Assembly: GCA_035048485.1 (NCBI GenBank)
Contig: CM068585.1
Span: forward strand, 13,125,501-13,189,500
Reading direction: 5' to 3'
DNA from: Pteria penguin
Taxonomy: Eukaryota > Mollusca > Bivalvia > Pterioida > Pteriidae
DNA length: 64,000 nucleotides
Below, in pieces: positions 32,330 through 45,500 of this stretch (position 1 is the stretch's first letter; the number at the start of each line of letters is the position of its first letter). The position numbers and the translations under genes are program-made. The notes under the pieces are model-generated. The model was not told where the DNA came from. It did not search any database and saw only the letters and a list, made by a program, of their open reading frames with translations.

Positions 32330-34580
32330 ATTAGCTTAAGATAACCAGATGATCATCAAAACTAAAGTATTAAATGAAAATTATCATGTTCACTAAAAAA
32401 AAACCCCATCATTTTTGCATTTTCCCAATTTTCACAAAACATCATATATTTCCCATATGGAAAGTGACAGGTGGTTTTTAAAACAGGTAAAGAAATCACT
32501 GGATGTACCAGTATAGTGGTTTACAAACTTAATATATTTAATGATTAACCTTATTGAAACTTATTCTTCAATTTGGTATTAACTCAGTAACTGTTTCCAA
32601 GTTGGTCAGATTTATGATATTATAGCTTTATAATCTTTGTAATAAATTAAACTTATTTGGAGAGAGCTCATTTATCTAGTTGCTCAATCTAACATTGTAA
32701 TTACAACATAAATTTTTTAATTTAAAATTATATTGTTTTCAATAATAAATACTGTTTAAACCAAATGAAAGAATGTGCATGCCTTCATGTTTAACAATTT
32801 ACTAAGATAGGTGTCAGTGAATATGAAATTGTAAAACATTTTACATGACATTCGGTCTGGTAAACTAGGACATTTCACCAGACTGAAGAAACTTTTAACA
32901 GACCGAAAATAAAATTTAGAAAAGATGGTCACAAAAATCATACAATGACTGCTTACTTTAATTTTCATTGGTTTAGTTTAGTTTAATAGCAAAAAACCGC
33001 ATGGTTTATATGCATTAATATGCATGGTATATTGCAAATCTTTAACATGTAAAAACACATCTTTCTAGTTGATGTTCTTCCACAAAATCAATACAATAAT
33101 CATCATTGTCAACATCTTTTTCCCATGTAAATGAAAGTGTCTTTAAACCCTTTGTTTCTCTTTTAGTTTTTGTTCATCTTCACTGGACAACTGGTCCAGA
33201 AATTTAAGGTTATTTATATGATCGACAGCATTATTACCGGACTTGTCCACTGGTGCAACGCTATTTCATTTTCACTGAGATGCACTCTAACTAAACTATA
33301 GATAGCCCTCACATACCTATTACATCACATTACATCTATGTAACAAAAGTTAAGTCCCCGTTAACCATGGTGATTGGGGAATTTCCTATTCAAAATTTCA
33401 TATTAAATTGCATTTTTCAAGAAATCTTCAATGATGTATATATCTTGAAAATGCCTTTTTAAGACAGTCATTTTGCAATTTGTTTTAGTACAATCAGACA
33501 TGAAACTAGAAAGCAATTAATAAAAAGAACTTTGATGACCCAAAATTTGTAATTTAGTATATGTTAATTTCATAATTTTTAATACCAATATTGTAGTCAT
33601 GTTTGATTTCAAATCAGTCAGAATGAAGTATTGAAAGTGAAAAGTGAAAGTGAAATTAGAGAGAAAATGCCAAAAGATATTGAGATAATGAAGCTGAAAT
33701 TTTCAGATAAGTTGTCAGCACATAAAGGACTTGACGAATGTTCCCCAATACTGGATATCATTGGCATATCATTATCTGCCTGCAAAAACTCATTCTGAGC
33801 TGAAGTTGGGGGAGTTAGAGAGCCTCTATCTTACTAGAAGATACTACATATATATACATGTATATCCATATATACCGTACATGTACCGTGGAAGTTGGAA
33901 AATCCTATTTGCCACGGTGGGCAGTCTAAGACTATCCTCTGTGGACACCTTGCAAGGCCACTTTTTTGTCCATGTTAAGGTTTTCTAATACAATTTGCCA
34001 TCTACTTGTACATGTCCTTTCGACGCTCGAGGTCAAAAATGGGATTTCACACCTTTTATTTGTATTTGTCCTCTGGTGGTCAAAATGAACAAGGTTTTCA
34101 CACTTTTAATTAACCTGTCCCCCAGTGGACGTAAGGGACATTACACAGATGGGGCGGTATTTTGCAAACGTATCATAAAATATTCCATTAGATCAAAGAA
34201 AAAAAAAAAAAATTACCAGTTTTCATTATGACCATGCCAGTAGATGGCTTCAGGTTGAGACCAGGCCGGTTTCAGAGGTGAACTACATACAGCACTGATA
34301 ATGGCCTTTACATTGTTTGAATAATTTATTGTATTTGTTCAGTCAACTGAAAATATGTATTTGTTTACATTGTTTAAGTTGCTTTATTGTATTTGTTCAG
34401 TCAACTGAAGAGTAACATGTTTGCCTGCTAAGCTTTTTCCACATGCATGTTTCTTCATTTAAAAGATAAATTTAGAAGAATCTATCTGAAGATGAAAGAA
34501 ATGCAAAATGTTCCCATGATTTGAACTCATATTATGTATATGTGTATATATGATGACCTTTTGTGACCAGTATTGTTAAA
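32330..34580. other. Long AT-rich stretch without recognisable genes
   Basis: Short open frames only (32756-32968, 33731-33988, 33995-34231), all low in coding character. No RNA gene or clear transposon was recognised. Confidence 0.4.
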
Positions 34581-34584
34581 AACG

Positions 34585-34858
34585 ATTGATTGTGTTTAAT
34601 GTCACTCCACTATTATTTCATGTATACTTATGGTGACACAGCATCTGTCTGATGCATTGCATTGTAGAAATTATACCTTAAAGCTTTGCATTGGACCCAC
34701 CTATAGCAGTCTGGGATCTTTCAAATGCCATGCCTACTGGACCTTGGCTTTTACTGTCTCATCGGAAAAACAGAGCATAGATGTGTCCACGACATGAGTC
34801 GAACCCGAGAATTCTCAGTCACAAGCTGAGCATTTTATCCACTAGTTCACACTGGCTT
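34585..34858 (-). mobile_element. tRNA-derived SINE
   Basis: Read on the minus strand, the 5' end has tRNA-like A- and B-box text (AGTGGATAAAATGCTCAGCT and CGGGTTCGACTC), then a body containing 'gtgggtccaatgcaaagc' and 'tgtgtcaccataagtatac', and a 3' end 'atgaaataatagtggagtga...ttaaac'. The same body recurs on the plus strand at 48905, 57060 and 62890. Confidence 0.75.
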
Positions 34859-34920
34859 TGCTAAAAACGATAATAATTAAAGTTTACTGTTTACTTAAGA
34901 CTAACTAGAAAGTATGTTAT

Positions 34921-35082
34921 CAATGGCGGATTTAGGGGGAGCAAAGGGGGCACCCACTTCCCGCCAGTGACCCAAAACTTTACGAAAAACCCTGTATTTT
35001 GGCCCATTTTCTGTCAAAATCAACAAAAATCGCCCCCTTGACACCTCCCCTCCCAGTAAAGGAGACACTGGATCCACCACTG
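34921..35082. mobile_element. hAT-like MITE (CAATGGCGGATTTAGG...CCACCACTG)
   Basis: Inverted ends match the 37724 and 39160 copies. The 5-bp flanks (GTTAT and ATTGT) do not match, so the insertion is old or rearranged. Confidence 0.6.
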
Positions 35083-35471
35083 ATTGTGGAAAACAATTAC
35101 AGAATAAATAACATACCACTCTAGCTCCTGCGTCTACTTTGCTGTACTATAGTAATACTACATGTACTGTAGACTGTAGTACTCAACACAGTTTGGTCGG
35201 ATGTCAATATCTCAGCCAAGTATTTCTAAACTGGAAACGTAATGGATTTATTCCGCATCACGGGACACTGTTGTACTTGTTTACAAGTTCTACCTTCAAA
35301 TACAGCGATCGCGATGAGTCACAACACGTACATGCACACTTATATTAATCATGGTTCATATTTGTTGCACGAGAACTCAAAACAGATATTACACCTTTAT
35401 TGTAAACTTCAAGTTCTGTTCCGTGGTAATATAATCCGTGATTTCACTTCCTTGTTCATTACATGAAAATA

Positions 35472-35634
35472 TAGTCCGACAAATCTGACGAAGGGCATTT
35501 TTTTTAATCATTTGTCGTCATGCCCTACCAGTCCGACAAATCTGACTAAGGGCATTTTTATCATTTGTCATGCCCTACCTGGTAGGGCATAACGACAAAT
35601 GATAAAAATGCCCTTCGTCAGATTTATCGGACTA
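35472..35634. mobile_element. Foldback element with a duplicated arm
   Basis: Arms TAGTCCGACAAATCTGAC...GGGCATTTTT...CCCTACC occur twice in direct orientation (from 35472 and ~35530) and once inverted (35579-35634, ending ...TCGGACTA). The second and third arms form a near-perfect hairpin of about 50 bp per side. Confidence 0.75.
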
Positions 35635-36030
35635 ACCGCCGGTGTACATGTTCTTTACATAACTTCTTCCGTCGGCTGCTTACAGTCGTAACTAGAATGA
35701 ACCCATCCAATGCAGTAAGCGAACTTGGCCGTGCCATGGGCCGTCAAAGTACACCGTGACATGAAAACAAAACGTTAAATATCTGTGGGCTTCGAATCTA
35801 GGTTTTATCCAATCTGATTCAAGCCATACCTACTTCATCTTCGCACGGTCCTACTATTATATACGCCCAGGATAAATTGTACGCCCAGGCATACGTCCAG
35901 AGGTGCCCAGGAGATTATCATTCGCTCTAATCATAATATCTTAATTAATCTTGAACAATATATATGAAAAAAAAATAGCTCATGCAAAATTTTCAGTTGC
36001 AGCACAGAGCGGCGAACACGATTCACATTC

Positions 36031-36080
36031 CAGTGGCGGATCCAGGGTGGGGTGTTCGAAAACACCCCCCCCCCCCCCTC
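36031..36080. mobile_element. Fragment of the hAT-like MITE
   Basis: CAGTGGCGGATCCAGGG followed by a C run; only the left terminus is recognisable. Confidence 0.5.
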
Positions 36081-37346
36081 ACCCGGTAGAAAAAAAAAAT
36101 CCAAACAAAAAACAAAACAATATGCCCCGATCACTCGATTCAGCAGCATAATCGTACAATTAATGATGAGAGTTATCGATCGTTGTCGAACTAGATATTT
36201 AATTGATATTAATTAACTAATCAATTTTTAGTGAGTCATAATAAAAATGTTTAAATGTTTCTTTTATATTCATCAATGAGCATTATTCGTATATTAAATA
36301 TGTTCAAATATTAAATGAAAAAAAAATTAACTATCAATTTCTGCTTTATTGTATAGTTTGAGCAAGGGCTTATAAGTCCTTGATTTGAGGGAAAGAAGGT
36401 CCCGTCAAATGGTTAAATAGACAAGTGAAGAAACAATAGAAATCAATCATCAAAGTCACTAATGTCCAAAACATACTTTGAACTTGTTTTCTACGACATG
36501 TTCATGTTTGGTCCTAGCAGCAGTTGGACTTCCTTGGAAATCATGTGCCACATTTGGTTCGAACAGCAGTACTTAATGGCAATTGATACATTTGAAATAG
36601 TAACTGTTTAATTGATTGGGTTAACAATCTGCTATTGGAAACCTTCACAGAACCGATATATCCAGAAAACGAACTTCGAGGTAGCACTCGGTTGCAAGTC
36701 GTCAGCCTCGGAAATGCTCGTGGTGGAGTTTTGTTATAACTTGCCGCTGATTCTTCGCGTGGTTAAGTTAGTATAAAGGACAGAAACACACTCCAGATTG
36801 CACCATTTTTTTCATAATTTTTTTTTCAAAAATTTCTCCCACCTACGGGAGGGGAGGATCTCTCCTGTACCTACACCCCCCCCCCCGCCTCTTTTCGGGC
36901 CTCGAAACCCCCCCCCCCCCCCACTGCAACTCTGGATCCCCCACTACATTCGGCTGACAATTTATTAATTTCTTTTTATATTGCAGCATTATTTCGGTAA
37001 ATTCTTAACAAGTCATGAATCTTACTTTTCCTGTCATTAATTCTTTGTAAACCCCATGGAAGTTTGTGTAGTCTACTGTCAACTTGTAGACTTATCGTAC
37101 GATTTGAAACTACCATTAAAGCCATTTTGTCACTTGACCATGGGAGCTTCCGGTCACAATAGTTTCTACGCTTTTCCATTTTTTCCAAGAAAAATCCTTA
37201 TCTTTTGTCCTTTGTTCTGCCCTGAAGAAAATAGAATTCAATGATTTATTTGATCTTTTAATGCCGTTATTTCTTGAGCTTTTTTACTTTTATACTTTTC
37301 CTTTATTGTTAAACTGCATTGACCTTTGGTTGATCCAACATTCTTG

Positions 37347-37468
37347 AATTTTTTTTTGTTTTTGTTTTTGTTTTTTGGGGGTTTTTTTGTTTTTGTTTTT
37401 TGTTTTTTTGTTTTGTTTTTTTTTTTTTTTTTTTTTTTTTTTGTTTTTTTTTTTTTTTTTTTTTTTTT
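37347..37468. repeat. Poly-T/TG low-complexity tract
   Basis: About 120 bp of T with scattered G. Poly-Lys and poly-Phe frames here are artefacts. Confidence 0.95.
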
Positions 37469-37723
37469 GGCGCTGAGGTCCCGAGTTCGACAATCTTTGC
37501 TTAGGATTGTGAGATCAACCTCTATGACACATGACTATGAATTTCAGTGACCAGACACGAGACTGTAAATTTCATTTAATCATGATCAGCAGCTCAGTGT
37601 CATATGCAGGGGTATCCAATATCTGGAGCACAGTTCCTGACTCTGCTGGAACACCAGGCTTAGCCCACCATTCACAACGCGCGCAGTCACAAAATCATAA
37701 TTTTGTCACTTTGGCACCTGAGG

Positions 37724-37880
37724 CAGTGGCGGATCCAGGATTTCCGAAAAGAGGGGGGCCCAAATGGGTTTTAGCCAAAATTCTCAGCCATTTTTGGTTC
37801 AAAAACTGGATTTTTACTAGTACATTTGTGACCAAAAAGGGGGGGGGCGGGCCCCCCGGCCCCCTCTAAATCCGCCACTG
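37724..37880. mobile_element. hAT-like MITE with 5-bp target duplication TGAGG
   Basis: 157 bp, ends CAGTGGCGGATCCAGGA / TAAATCCGCCACTG, flanked by TGAGG at 37719-37723 and 37881-37885. It has internal G and C runs. The CAGTG ends and 5-bp duplication suggest a hAT-type element with short target sites. Confidence 0.75.
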
Positions 37881-38534
37881 TGAGGGTCATTCATCCACGT
37901 ATGTACATACCGTTTATAGGTTACTGTCCTATTCTGTTATATATCTTGACCTTTGATTTTATGCACTGGAATTTCTCGTGTTACAGAACTATATACCTTC
38001 TCATTACAGTATCACAAAGAACACGTAACAATGAGGATATACATAATGTAGTATCACTTCCGATTTCAGATTCGAACTTGTTATCCTCAGCAAAGTCCCT
38101 CGGAAGTTCTGGAATTTGTCGATTCTAGGGCTTAATTTGCGCAGTTCACTGCAATAGACCGCCAAAAGTCAGTAATGCAGTGTAATCAAAACGTTTTGTC
38201 TTATTATTCATGTCTTGTCCATACCTTGTTATTCTTGTTAAACGTGAGACTGATTTTGTTACACAGCTGAGTCAGATCTGATCTTCAAATAAATCTGACT
38301 TAGCTTTATCACAAAATCCACCATAATCTTCTGATTTCTTTTACGTACTTTACTTCTTGTAGACAGTACCAATTTGAAAGCATCCATAGACGGAAATTTT
38401 TTAGAGGGATTGCCACCTGCTATGAATGAAGCTTTTCAATTAGAAAAGGGATAAATTTGGGTTGGAATTGAAGACTTAAAACTATAGTCATGTACAGATA
38501 TCGAACTTATACTAAGCTGTTGCGCAGATTAATA

Positions 38535-38692
38535 TAATCTACCGCTATTGGCCGGTGTAGACAGAGAAATCAACTAACCCGAGTGTCAAATTAGTTTGGT
38601 CAATGCCGAGGCTTGCCGAGGCATGGACTAAGTTAATTTGACACGAGGGTTAGTTGATTTCTTTGTCACCACCGGACAATAGCGGTAGATTA
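38535..38692. mobile_element. Foldback element with ~70-bp arms
   Basis: TAATCTACCGCTATTG... pairs with ...CAATAGCGGTAGATTA, and the arms continue through GAAATCAACTAACCC / GGGTTAGTTGATTTC to a small loop near 'gccgaggcttgccgaggc'. Confidence 0.8.
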
Positions 38693-38699
38693 TTTTTCT

Positions 38700-39159
38700 C
38701 CCATTTAATAATTTGCCCCTAAATTTGTCATTTTCCCTTCCGTTTATGTTGGAAAATGAACAAAAATTAAGTTGCTTGACGTTGACGTATGTCGTGTTTG
38801 CTTATGACGTCATGATAACATTGAGCGCGAAATAAGTCGTGTAGCTTATCTTCCACCCCCCTGTGGGAGACAGGCTGATCATTTTGCAGTAAATATGAGA
38901 ATAAGTCTATGAATATGGGAGAAAATACTCTCTATCTCTCTGGTTTTTGGTGGAGGATGGGTCCCTTCCGAGGCTCCTCCTCATTTGAAAACGCCATAGG
39001 GGTATATTAAGTCACTTATGTGTCATACACTACTAAATGTTTCTTCAAATTCAAAACCCTTAATGTATTGACTCGTGTAATAGTACATGCTCACCGATTA
39101 TATTGAATTGTAGGTTTTCATCGACGGAATTATTAATTATCAAAATGAATTACAAAGGC
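38700..39159. other. Intergenic stretch between foldback element and MITE
   Basis: No gene or repeat recognised beyond short AT-rich text. Confidence 0.35.
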
Positions 39160-39305
39160 CAGTAGTGGATTTAGAGAGGGGGCGCCCCCCCCCTTTTACG
39201 CCACATATTTACAAGTAAAACTCCAGATTTGGCACCAAAAATGACTGAGTAGTTTGGCTAATACATATGTAGGCCCCCTTTTCGGAAATCCTGGATCCGC
39301 CACTG
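39160..39305. mobile_element. hAT-like MITE with 5-bp target duplication AAGGC
   Basis: 146 bp with ends CAGTAGTGGATTTAG / CTGGATCCGCCACTG. AAGGC flanks it at 39155-39159 and 39306-39310. Inverted orientation relative to 37724. Confidence 0.75.
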
Positions 39306-40780
39306 AAGGCAGTCCAATCACTAATATCATAGCACCTTCACGACTTGCAGTTTACCAAATGCTATCTGGTAGATCTATTGACAAGATGTTGTAGAATTTA
39401 AACTCTGTAGAACGTTCCACATCTTGAACTATGTCACTTTCTCTAGTTTAATTTACTAATCATAAATTTAGAACTCGCTATGATTATTGAAATCGGATCA
39501 TATTTTTGTCAAGTAAGACCAAGTTTAGCGCTTATGATCAAGTTCCGGAATGTACAAAGCGAGCTGTGGGGATGTACGGTCTCGTTCTGGAACCGAATTA
39601 CGTAAAATTCATAATTTTCGTGTCAAAAACTGTAGCAAAAGTGTCATATTTCAAAATCGCCTTTCGCACCGTGACGTTTTGACCTGTCTGTCGCACGGTT
39701 GTGCAACAGCGCGACAAGTTATAATTAGACACCCTGATATGGATGCCATATATATGTATATCTGTATACACTTGGTTAATTCATTATCGTGTTCGGATCT
39801 CGTGATCATCTTAAACTTCAATTTTTAACTATTCAGCTAGATGAATTACCGTCTAGTCACCGTACGTATGTCATTGGATGCACTGTGTATATCTTAAGGG
39901 TTCTCGATCCTTGGGGAACGTCATATTTGTTCCGTCAGAAGCAGGGGTGGGGAAAATAAAACTTTGTTGATTGGTCTTCGTAGAAAATAGCAAGTATATT
40001 ATAGTAGTAACAAAAGAATGTAAAACTATAGGTCTTAAACATATTTCTCATTTATAATAACTTACAAAATCATATAGGTTATTCGCGTTAATTTTGTGTC
40101 AAAAGAAAAGGGCGGTGTTCTTTTATTTTGCTTATTTTCAAATTTAGCATGGTTATATAAAAATACTTATATTCAAAGAAAAATGTATCTGATATTGTAG
40201 AAAGAGTGCAGTGTAAAATTATAAACCACATATATAACTTATCTATAAAAGAGCTGCCCTCTCATTGTCTTTACAATGATTTGGGGTCAAAATATGGGGA
40301 CAGAGTTATAAAATCTTACTTTGCACGCAATCTAACCTGAATGCATACACATTTCTTTGCATATTGCACATTGCAATGCAATCTAATAGATGATATGTTT
40401 GACTCAGAATTTACCAAAATATGAATGAAGCATGTTAAGACTCCATATTTTGCAATTTTTGGATTTCTTGCTCAAACAAAAGCAAATATGGGTAGTTAAT
40501 TGACTTAACGCCACCAATTTAATTGTGTTTTATATAATCCTCAAATAAAAAAAAAATTAAAGCACGTACTTTTCGCTAGAATATTCTAAGTATGGACAAC
40601 CCTTAATTCGTGATTCCACCAACAAATAATCACCGTCAGACATATACTGGGTCCATACCGGAAGCAAGTTTTTTCGGAACTCGATACTACATTTTGGCGG
40701 AAAATATGAATTGGTAAAAAGCAATTTTCTTTTTTAGAAAGTATTTTTGACATTCGGGTACTAAATGGGTATCTAATTAA
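39306..40780. other. Intergenic stretch upstream of the ATRX promoter candidate
   Basis: An open frame at 39550-39828 lacks motifs. No RNA gene or mobile element was recognised. Confidence 0.35.
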
Positions 40781-40783
40781 TTA

Positions 40784-40896
40784 TGCAAATATCATGCAAA
40801 TTTATTCGTGACGTCATGCATAAATTATGCAAATTAGTCACGAAAACGAGGCTTGTCACGTGACCCAACGTCATCAATTAATATTCCGCCATTTTC
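40784..40896 (+). promoter_or_regulatory. Candidate ATRX promoter
   Basis: Dense known motifs: ATGCAAAT octamers (three, 40784-40834), the full CRE TGACGTCA (40809-40816), E-box CACGTG (40857-40862) and a YY1/initiator-like CCGCCATTTT (40887-40896). No TATA box. It is the strongest promoter-like site upstream of the first ATRX coding exon; linkage to ATRX is an inference. Confidence 0.45.
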
Positions 40897-40987
40897 AGTG
40901 AATTATAAAGAAACAGTGATGGATACATGAAGCTGAAGGGAATCACCAAAGAATACATTTGTCGCTAGTTAACATTGCTTCGTAAAG
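40897..40987 (+). other. Possible non-coding first exon of ATRX with two short uORFs
   Basis: The sequence after the YY1-like site runs to a donor-like 'cgtaaag|gtacga' at 40987/40988. It contains ATG GAT ACA TGA, overlapped by a second ATG opening a 13-codon frame that ends in TAG. Neither is in frame with ATRX. The first coding exon at 42579 begins exactly at an acceptor, so an upstream non-coding exon is required. Confidence 0.35.
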
Positions 40988-42578
40988 GTACGATATAATC
41001 TATTTTCAATATAGTGTTGTAGAAATCTGTGTAATTTATGCGAGAATTGAAAATGCCGACTGCTGCAGAGTTTAGAGTTACCGTTCTTTGACAAAAGACA
41101 TGTTGAGATAAATATATTCGTATACTGAAGAAAAGATATCTATATATATGTATATACGAATGGAGTGGATTTGAATAAAAGATCCCTGAAAATTCTGGCA
41201 AGATTTGTTTGTTATTGTTCCGATAATATGCCAAAACTTTGTTATTAAAGTCTCATTCATAAATATGCGTCAGAGGAAATTCAGTCTTTTTCATTGTTTT
41301 CTTAAGACTTATTATCATTTAACACGAACTCGGTACCTGTCTCAGACAATCTGAAAGTCACCAGACCACATGACAAAATCTGGTAAAATTAGCTTTGTTC
41401 TGGTGAATTTTTTCTACTTCTTCTATTTATTTATATGGAAATTTCAAGTTCGTATTGGAAGAAGAAGAATAGAAAAATGTCACTGAGGCTGCTGTCTGTA
41501 ATAGAATCGATAGAATGCTATTGTTTGTGTTTTGGATTTTCTGGCTTCATGTTCAAATTAACGTCATTCTGGAAGTCGGTGTGACCTCACACTAATCTAT
41601 GAAACATTCTGAGGATGACCTGGGGGATAAACTTGGTGTTTATCATAGACCGTAATGTAATTTTTGCTGAATTATATTTTGTGCACAAGTGCTAAATGAG
41701 TCTTAAAACTTTTGAAATTCATTGAGGAATCTCATGACGATAGACTCTCTTGCCTTCTTCGAATTTTATATGACCGTGTTTGCAAAAATAAGTTTTCAAA
41801 ATATCGGATTCTTCGTAGAAAGCGATGATAAATCCTGAGACTTATGCCCAAACAGATGTGATGCAAATTAGGTCATGTGACCAGTCCGACTTCAAGAATG
41901 TAGTTTTAACGTTTCATTCATAATTTTTTATTCAAGATTTTTTTGTCTACATTTCATTTTCACTTTCAGTGATACATATTAACATAAGTTGCCAAACATT
42001 CCTGCCCAATGTCACTTCAGCCTCAGGACTAACCTGCAAAATGTCATTTCTGCCCTCAGATGTTTGGGCACATCGCTTGTCAGTTCAGCCCAGTATTTTT
42101 CTGATATCAATTTCAATGAAATTTATGTCAAGTTTTATAGTGCTCAGTACAATATATTGTGACACCCTTTCCCATTCTCTGTTCTTGTTCTTTTACTTCA
42201 ATATAAATTATAATGCACATATTATTATACTCAATATGTAGTCCGAGATTCTCTGCCCATCTCCCACTTTTGATACTGTCGGTTTGTGGGAGAGGGTCAG
42301 AGAGACTTTGTTCAAACAAAGTTGATATGTATAGTGATATGTTCCTGCTTTTACATGGCAGCATATTATACGTGACACCGGATGTCAGTTTATAAATACT
42401 TTTTCATCCAAGATAGACTAGCTGGAGAGGCAGAAGGTGGAATCAAACCTTGGTTATCACATTTGAAACCCATTGCAATACCATCTGGACTTAAGATTAA
42501 GTTAACATGTATTTTATTTACATATGTATATATGTACATTTATAAATAAATAAAAATTATCACTATTTTTTGTTACAG

Positions 42579-45500
42579 ATGTCATCAAGGCGGTAAGTAA
42601 ATTTTGTTTCTATGTGTATCTCTTCAATTCTCCCTGTAGTATTGTAACTACTTCATGTAAAAATAATGTGTTAGGTAGTATTGTTTTTAATTCGCTAAAA
42701 GAATGTACATTTTTTCATCATTTGATTTTGATTAACTAAATTTTTTACTCACCACAGTATTTTAACTTATTCTTGTTTGTTTTATAAAATGATGCTGTAT
42801 ATATAATCACAGAAAGCCTCGAGTGACTCGAAAGGCAGAGGCAGACAGCGATTCTAGCGAGGATGAAAACGGTATCAATGGAAGAGATAACTCTTCAGAG
42901 GAAATTCCAGAAGGTATTCAGATGAACTGTGGATTCTAACTTTCATCACATTTTAGTCTTGAGAAAATGACTTACAGCAACATTAAAGTCATTATAATCA
43001 TTAAGTCTATGCAGTTCAAGCTGTTGTAGCTCCATAAAAGTACATTTGTGAGGTGTTAAGCTCATGGCTGAGTGGTTGGTGGTTTGTTGATGTCCTGTCT
43101 ATCAGATTACCGTAAAAAGTGAAAGCCGCATCAGGCAGATACCATTATAAGTGCAACAGGTTTGGTGTGATTTAAAGAAGAATCAAACAAAAATACCTTA
43201 AATCCTCTAGCTCCCAGTCATCTATATCCTACAGGTAACAGAGCCCTGTAGATCCCAATCATCCTACATCTTACAGGTAACTGGACCCTCTAGCACCCAG
43301 TCATCTATATCCTACAGGTAACAGAGCCCTGTAGATCTCAATCATCCTACATAGTATAGGTAACTGGACCCTCTAGCACCCAGTCATCTATATCCTACAG
43401 GTAACAGAGCCCTGTAGATCCCAATCATCCTACATCTTACAGGTAACTGGACCCTCTAGCACCCAGTCATCTATATCCTACAGGTAACAGAGCCCTGTAG
43501 ATCCCAATCATCCTACATCTTACAGGTAACTGGACCCTCTAGCACCCAGTCATCTATATCCTACAGGTAACAGAGCCCTGTAGATCCCAATCATCCTACA
43601 TCTTACAGGTAACTGGACCCTCTAGCTCCCAGTCATCTACAGTACAGTCCGGATGGAACTTAATTTACCCACTGATCACAGTGGGCATTTTTAGAGTGGG
43701 CATTAAAAATGTCCACTGGACACAGTGGACATTCTTGTAAGAGTCAGTTAGAATTAACATACAGGTAAGTGGACAGCTTGATAGCTCAGGTAAATGTCCA
43801 CTCCTAATGCCCACTGAAATTTCAGGTGGACTGCCCACTGTGGACTGTGGGCATTCAGAGTTTCACCCGGACTGTACTGTATATCCTACAGGTAACAGAG
43901 CCCTGTAGATCCCAATCATCCTACATCTTACAGGTAACTGGACCCTCTAGCTCCCAGTCATCTATATCCTACAGGTAACAGAGCCCTGTAGATCCCAGTC
44001 ATCCTGCATCTTACAGGTAAATGGACCCTCTAGCACCCAGTCATCTATATCCTACAGGTAACAGAGCCCTGTAGATCCCAATCATCCTACATCTTACAGG
44101 TAACTGGACCCTCTAGCTCCCAGTCATCTATATCCTACAGGTAACAGAGCCCTGTAGATCCCAATCATCCTACATCTTACAGGTAACTGGACCCTCTAGC
44201 TCCCAGTTATCTATATCCTACAGGTAACAGAGCCCTGTAGATCCCAATCATCCTACATCTTACAGGTAAATGGACCCTCTAGCACCCAGTCATCTATATC
44301 CTACAGGTAACAGAGCCCTGTAAATCCCAATCATCCTACATCTTGCAGGTAACTGGACCTTCTGGCAGCTAGCTCTCGGTCATCATCATCTTACAGAAAA
44401 TTCTACATCTTTTCCAGTGATGTATTAGTTGCATTATAATGGATGCTGTCATTTTAATAGATTAATAGATTTATCATGATTTAGAAGAAATGGTTTTGGG
44501 CTTCCACATTTTTTGTTTACAAAGCCATATAGTTGTAAAATGTCAAGTTTATTTTAGCCCTAATGATGTGTTTTAGGGACTGTGATTGTCCAGCCAGAAG
44601 AAGTGAAGGAGAAAGGAACATTCAGTGGGCCAGAATTTCCTCGAAATAAAAGAAAATCTGCACCTGCCTATGGTAAGTTGTATGTAAACATGGACATGGG
44701 ACCAAAGGAATTTTAATCATGATTTAGAATTGTTAATTAATGTGCAAGTGGATGCGTTTTCTAAATTGAATAGAAGGTAAAAAGTAATACCCGGTAACCT
44801 ATGCATATTTTTGGAAATATTAATATTCTAGTGTTGTTCGTTACTGAACTGTTGATGTTATTGATGATTTCCTTGATGTTATTGGTGATATTTATAGTCC
44901 CAGTTTACAGTCCCAGGGTCTTCAATATGGGCTGGCACGTGATAAAATACTACCCCTTCAAATGAAGCCTTTCAGGGTTATCACCTCTTCAGACTTCCTC
45001 TGATCCAAGTACTAATATTAAAAATATACCTCAATTTTTCAATTCACCTGTTAAAATGAATTTGAAACACTGCAGTCATTTAAGAGTTTTGTTATGAGTT
45101 ACTTGACTGCAGGAAGGATAAATTTCTTGTAATTAACTAATATGGTAACTTTTGCCCCACCATGTATATGAGCAGTTCATATACTGATATCAGTGATGTC
45201 ATTAAGTATAGAAGTAATAGGAGAACTATGAAAAGTTAAAGTAGAATTCTGTCACCTGGCGAAGCGAGGTGGCGGAGGGTCTGGGGCCAGTTTAAGGGCT
45301 CTCGAGTTAATGTGTAAAATCCTGCATTCTAGTCGATTACTGCCATTTAATTTCAATAGTTGAAAAGTTTAGGTTTGGTACTGATTTACTCCTATTTTGA
45401 AATAATATCAAGATATAAAGACACTTTTTATTAGTTTTGATTAAATTGTGACTGATTTAGGCGCATAAGATTGTTGACTACACATCTTTTAAGATTTTAC

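Noticed and set aside
37290..37550. Poly-Lys and poly-Phe frames
   Set aside because: They cover the poly-T/TG tract; low complexity only.
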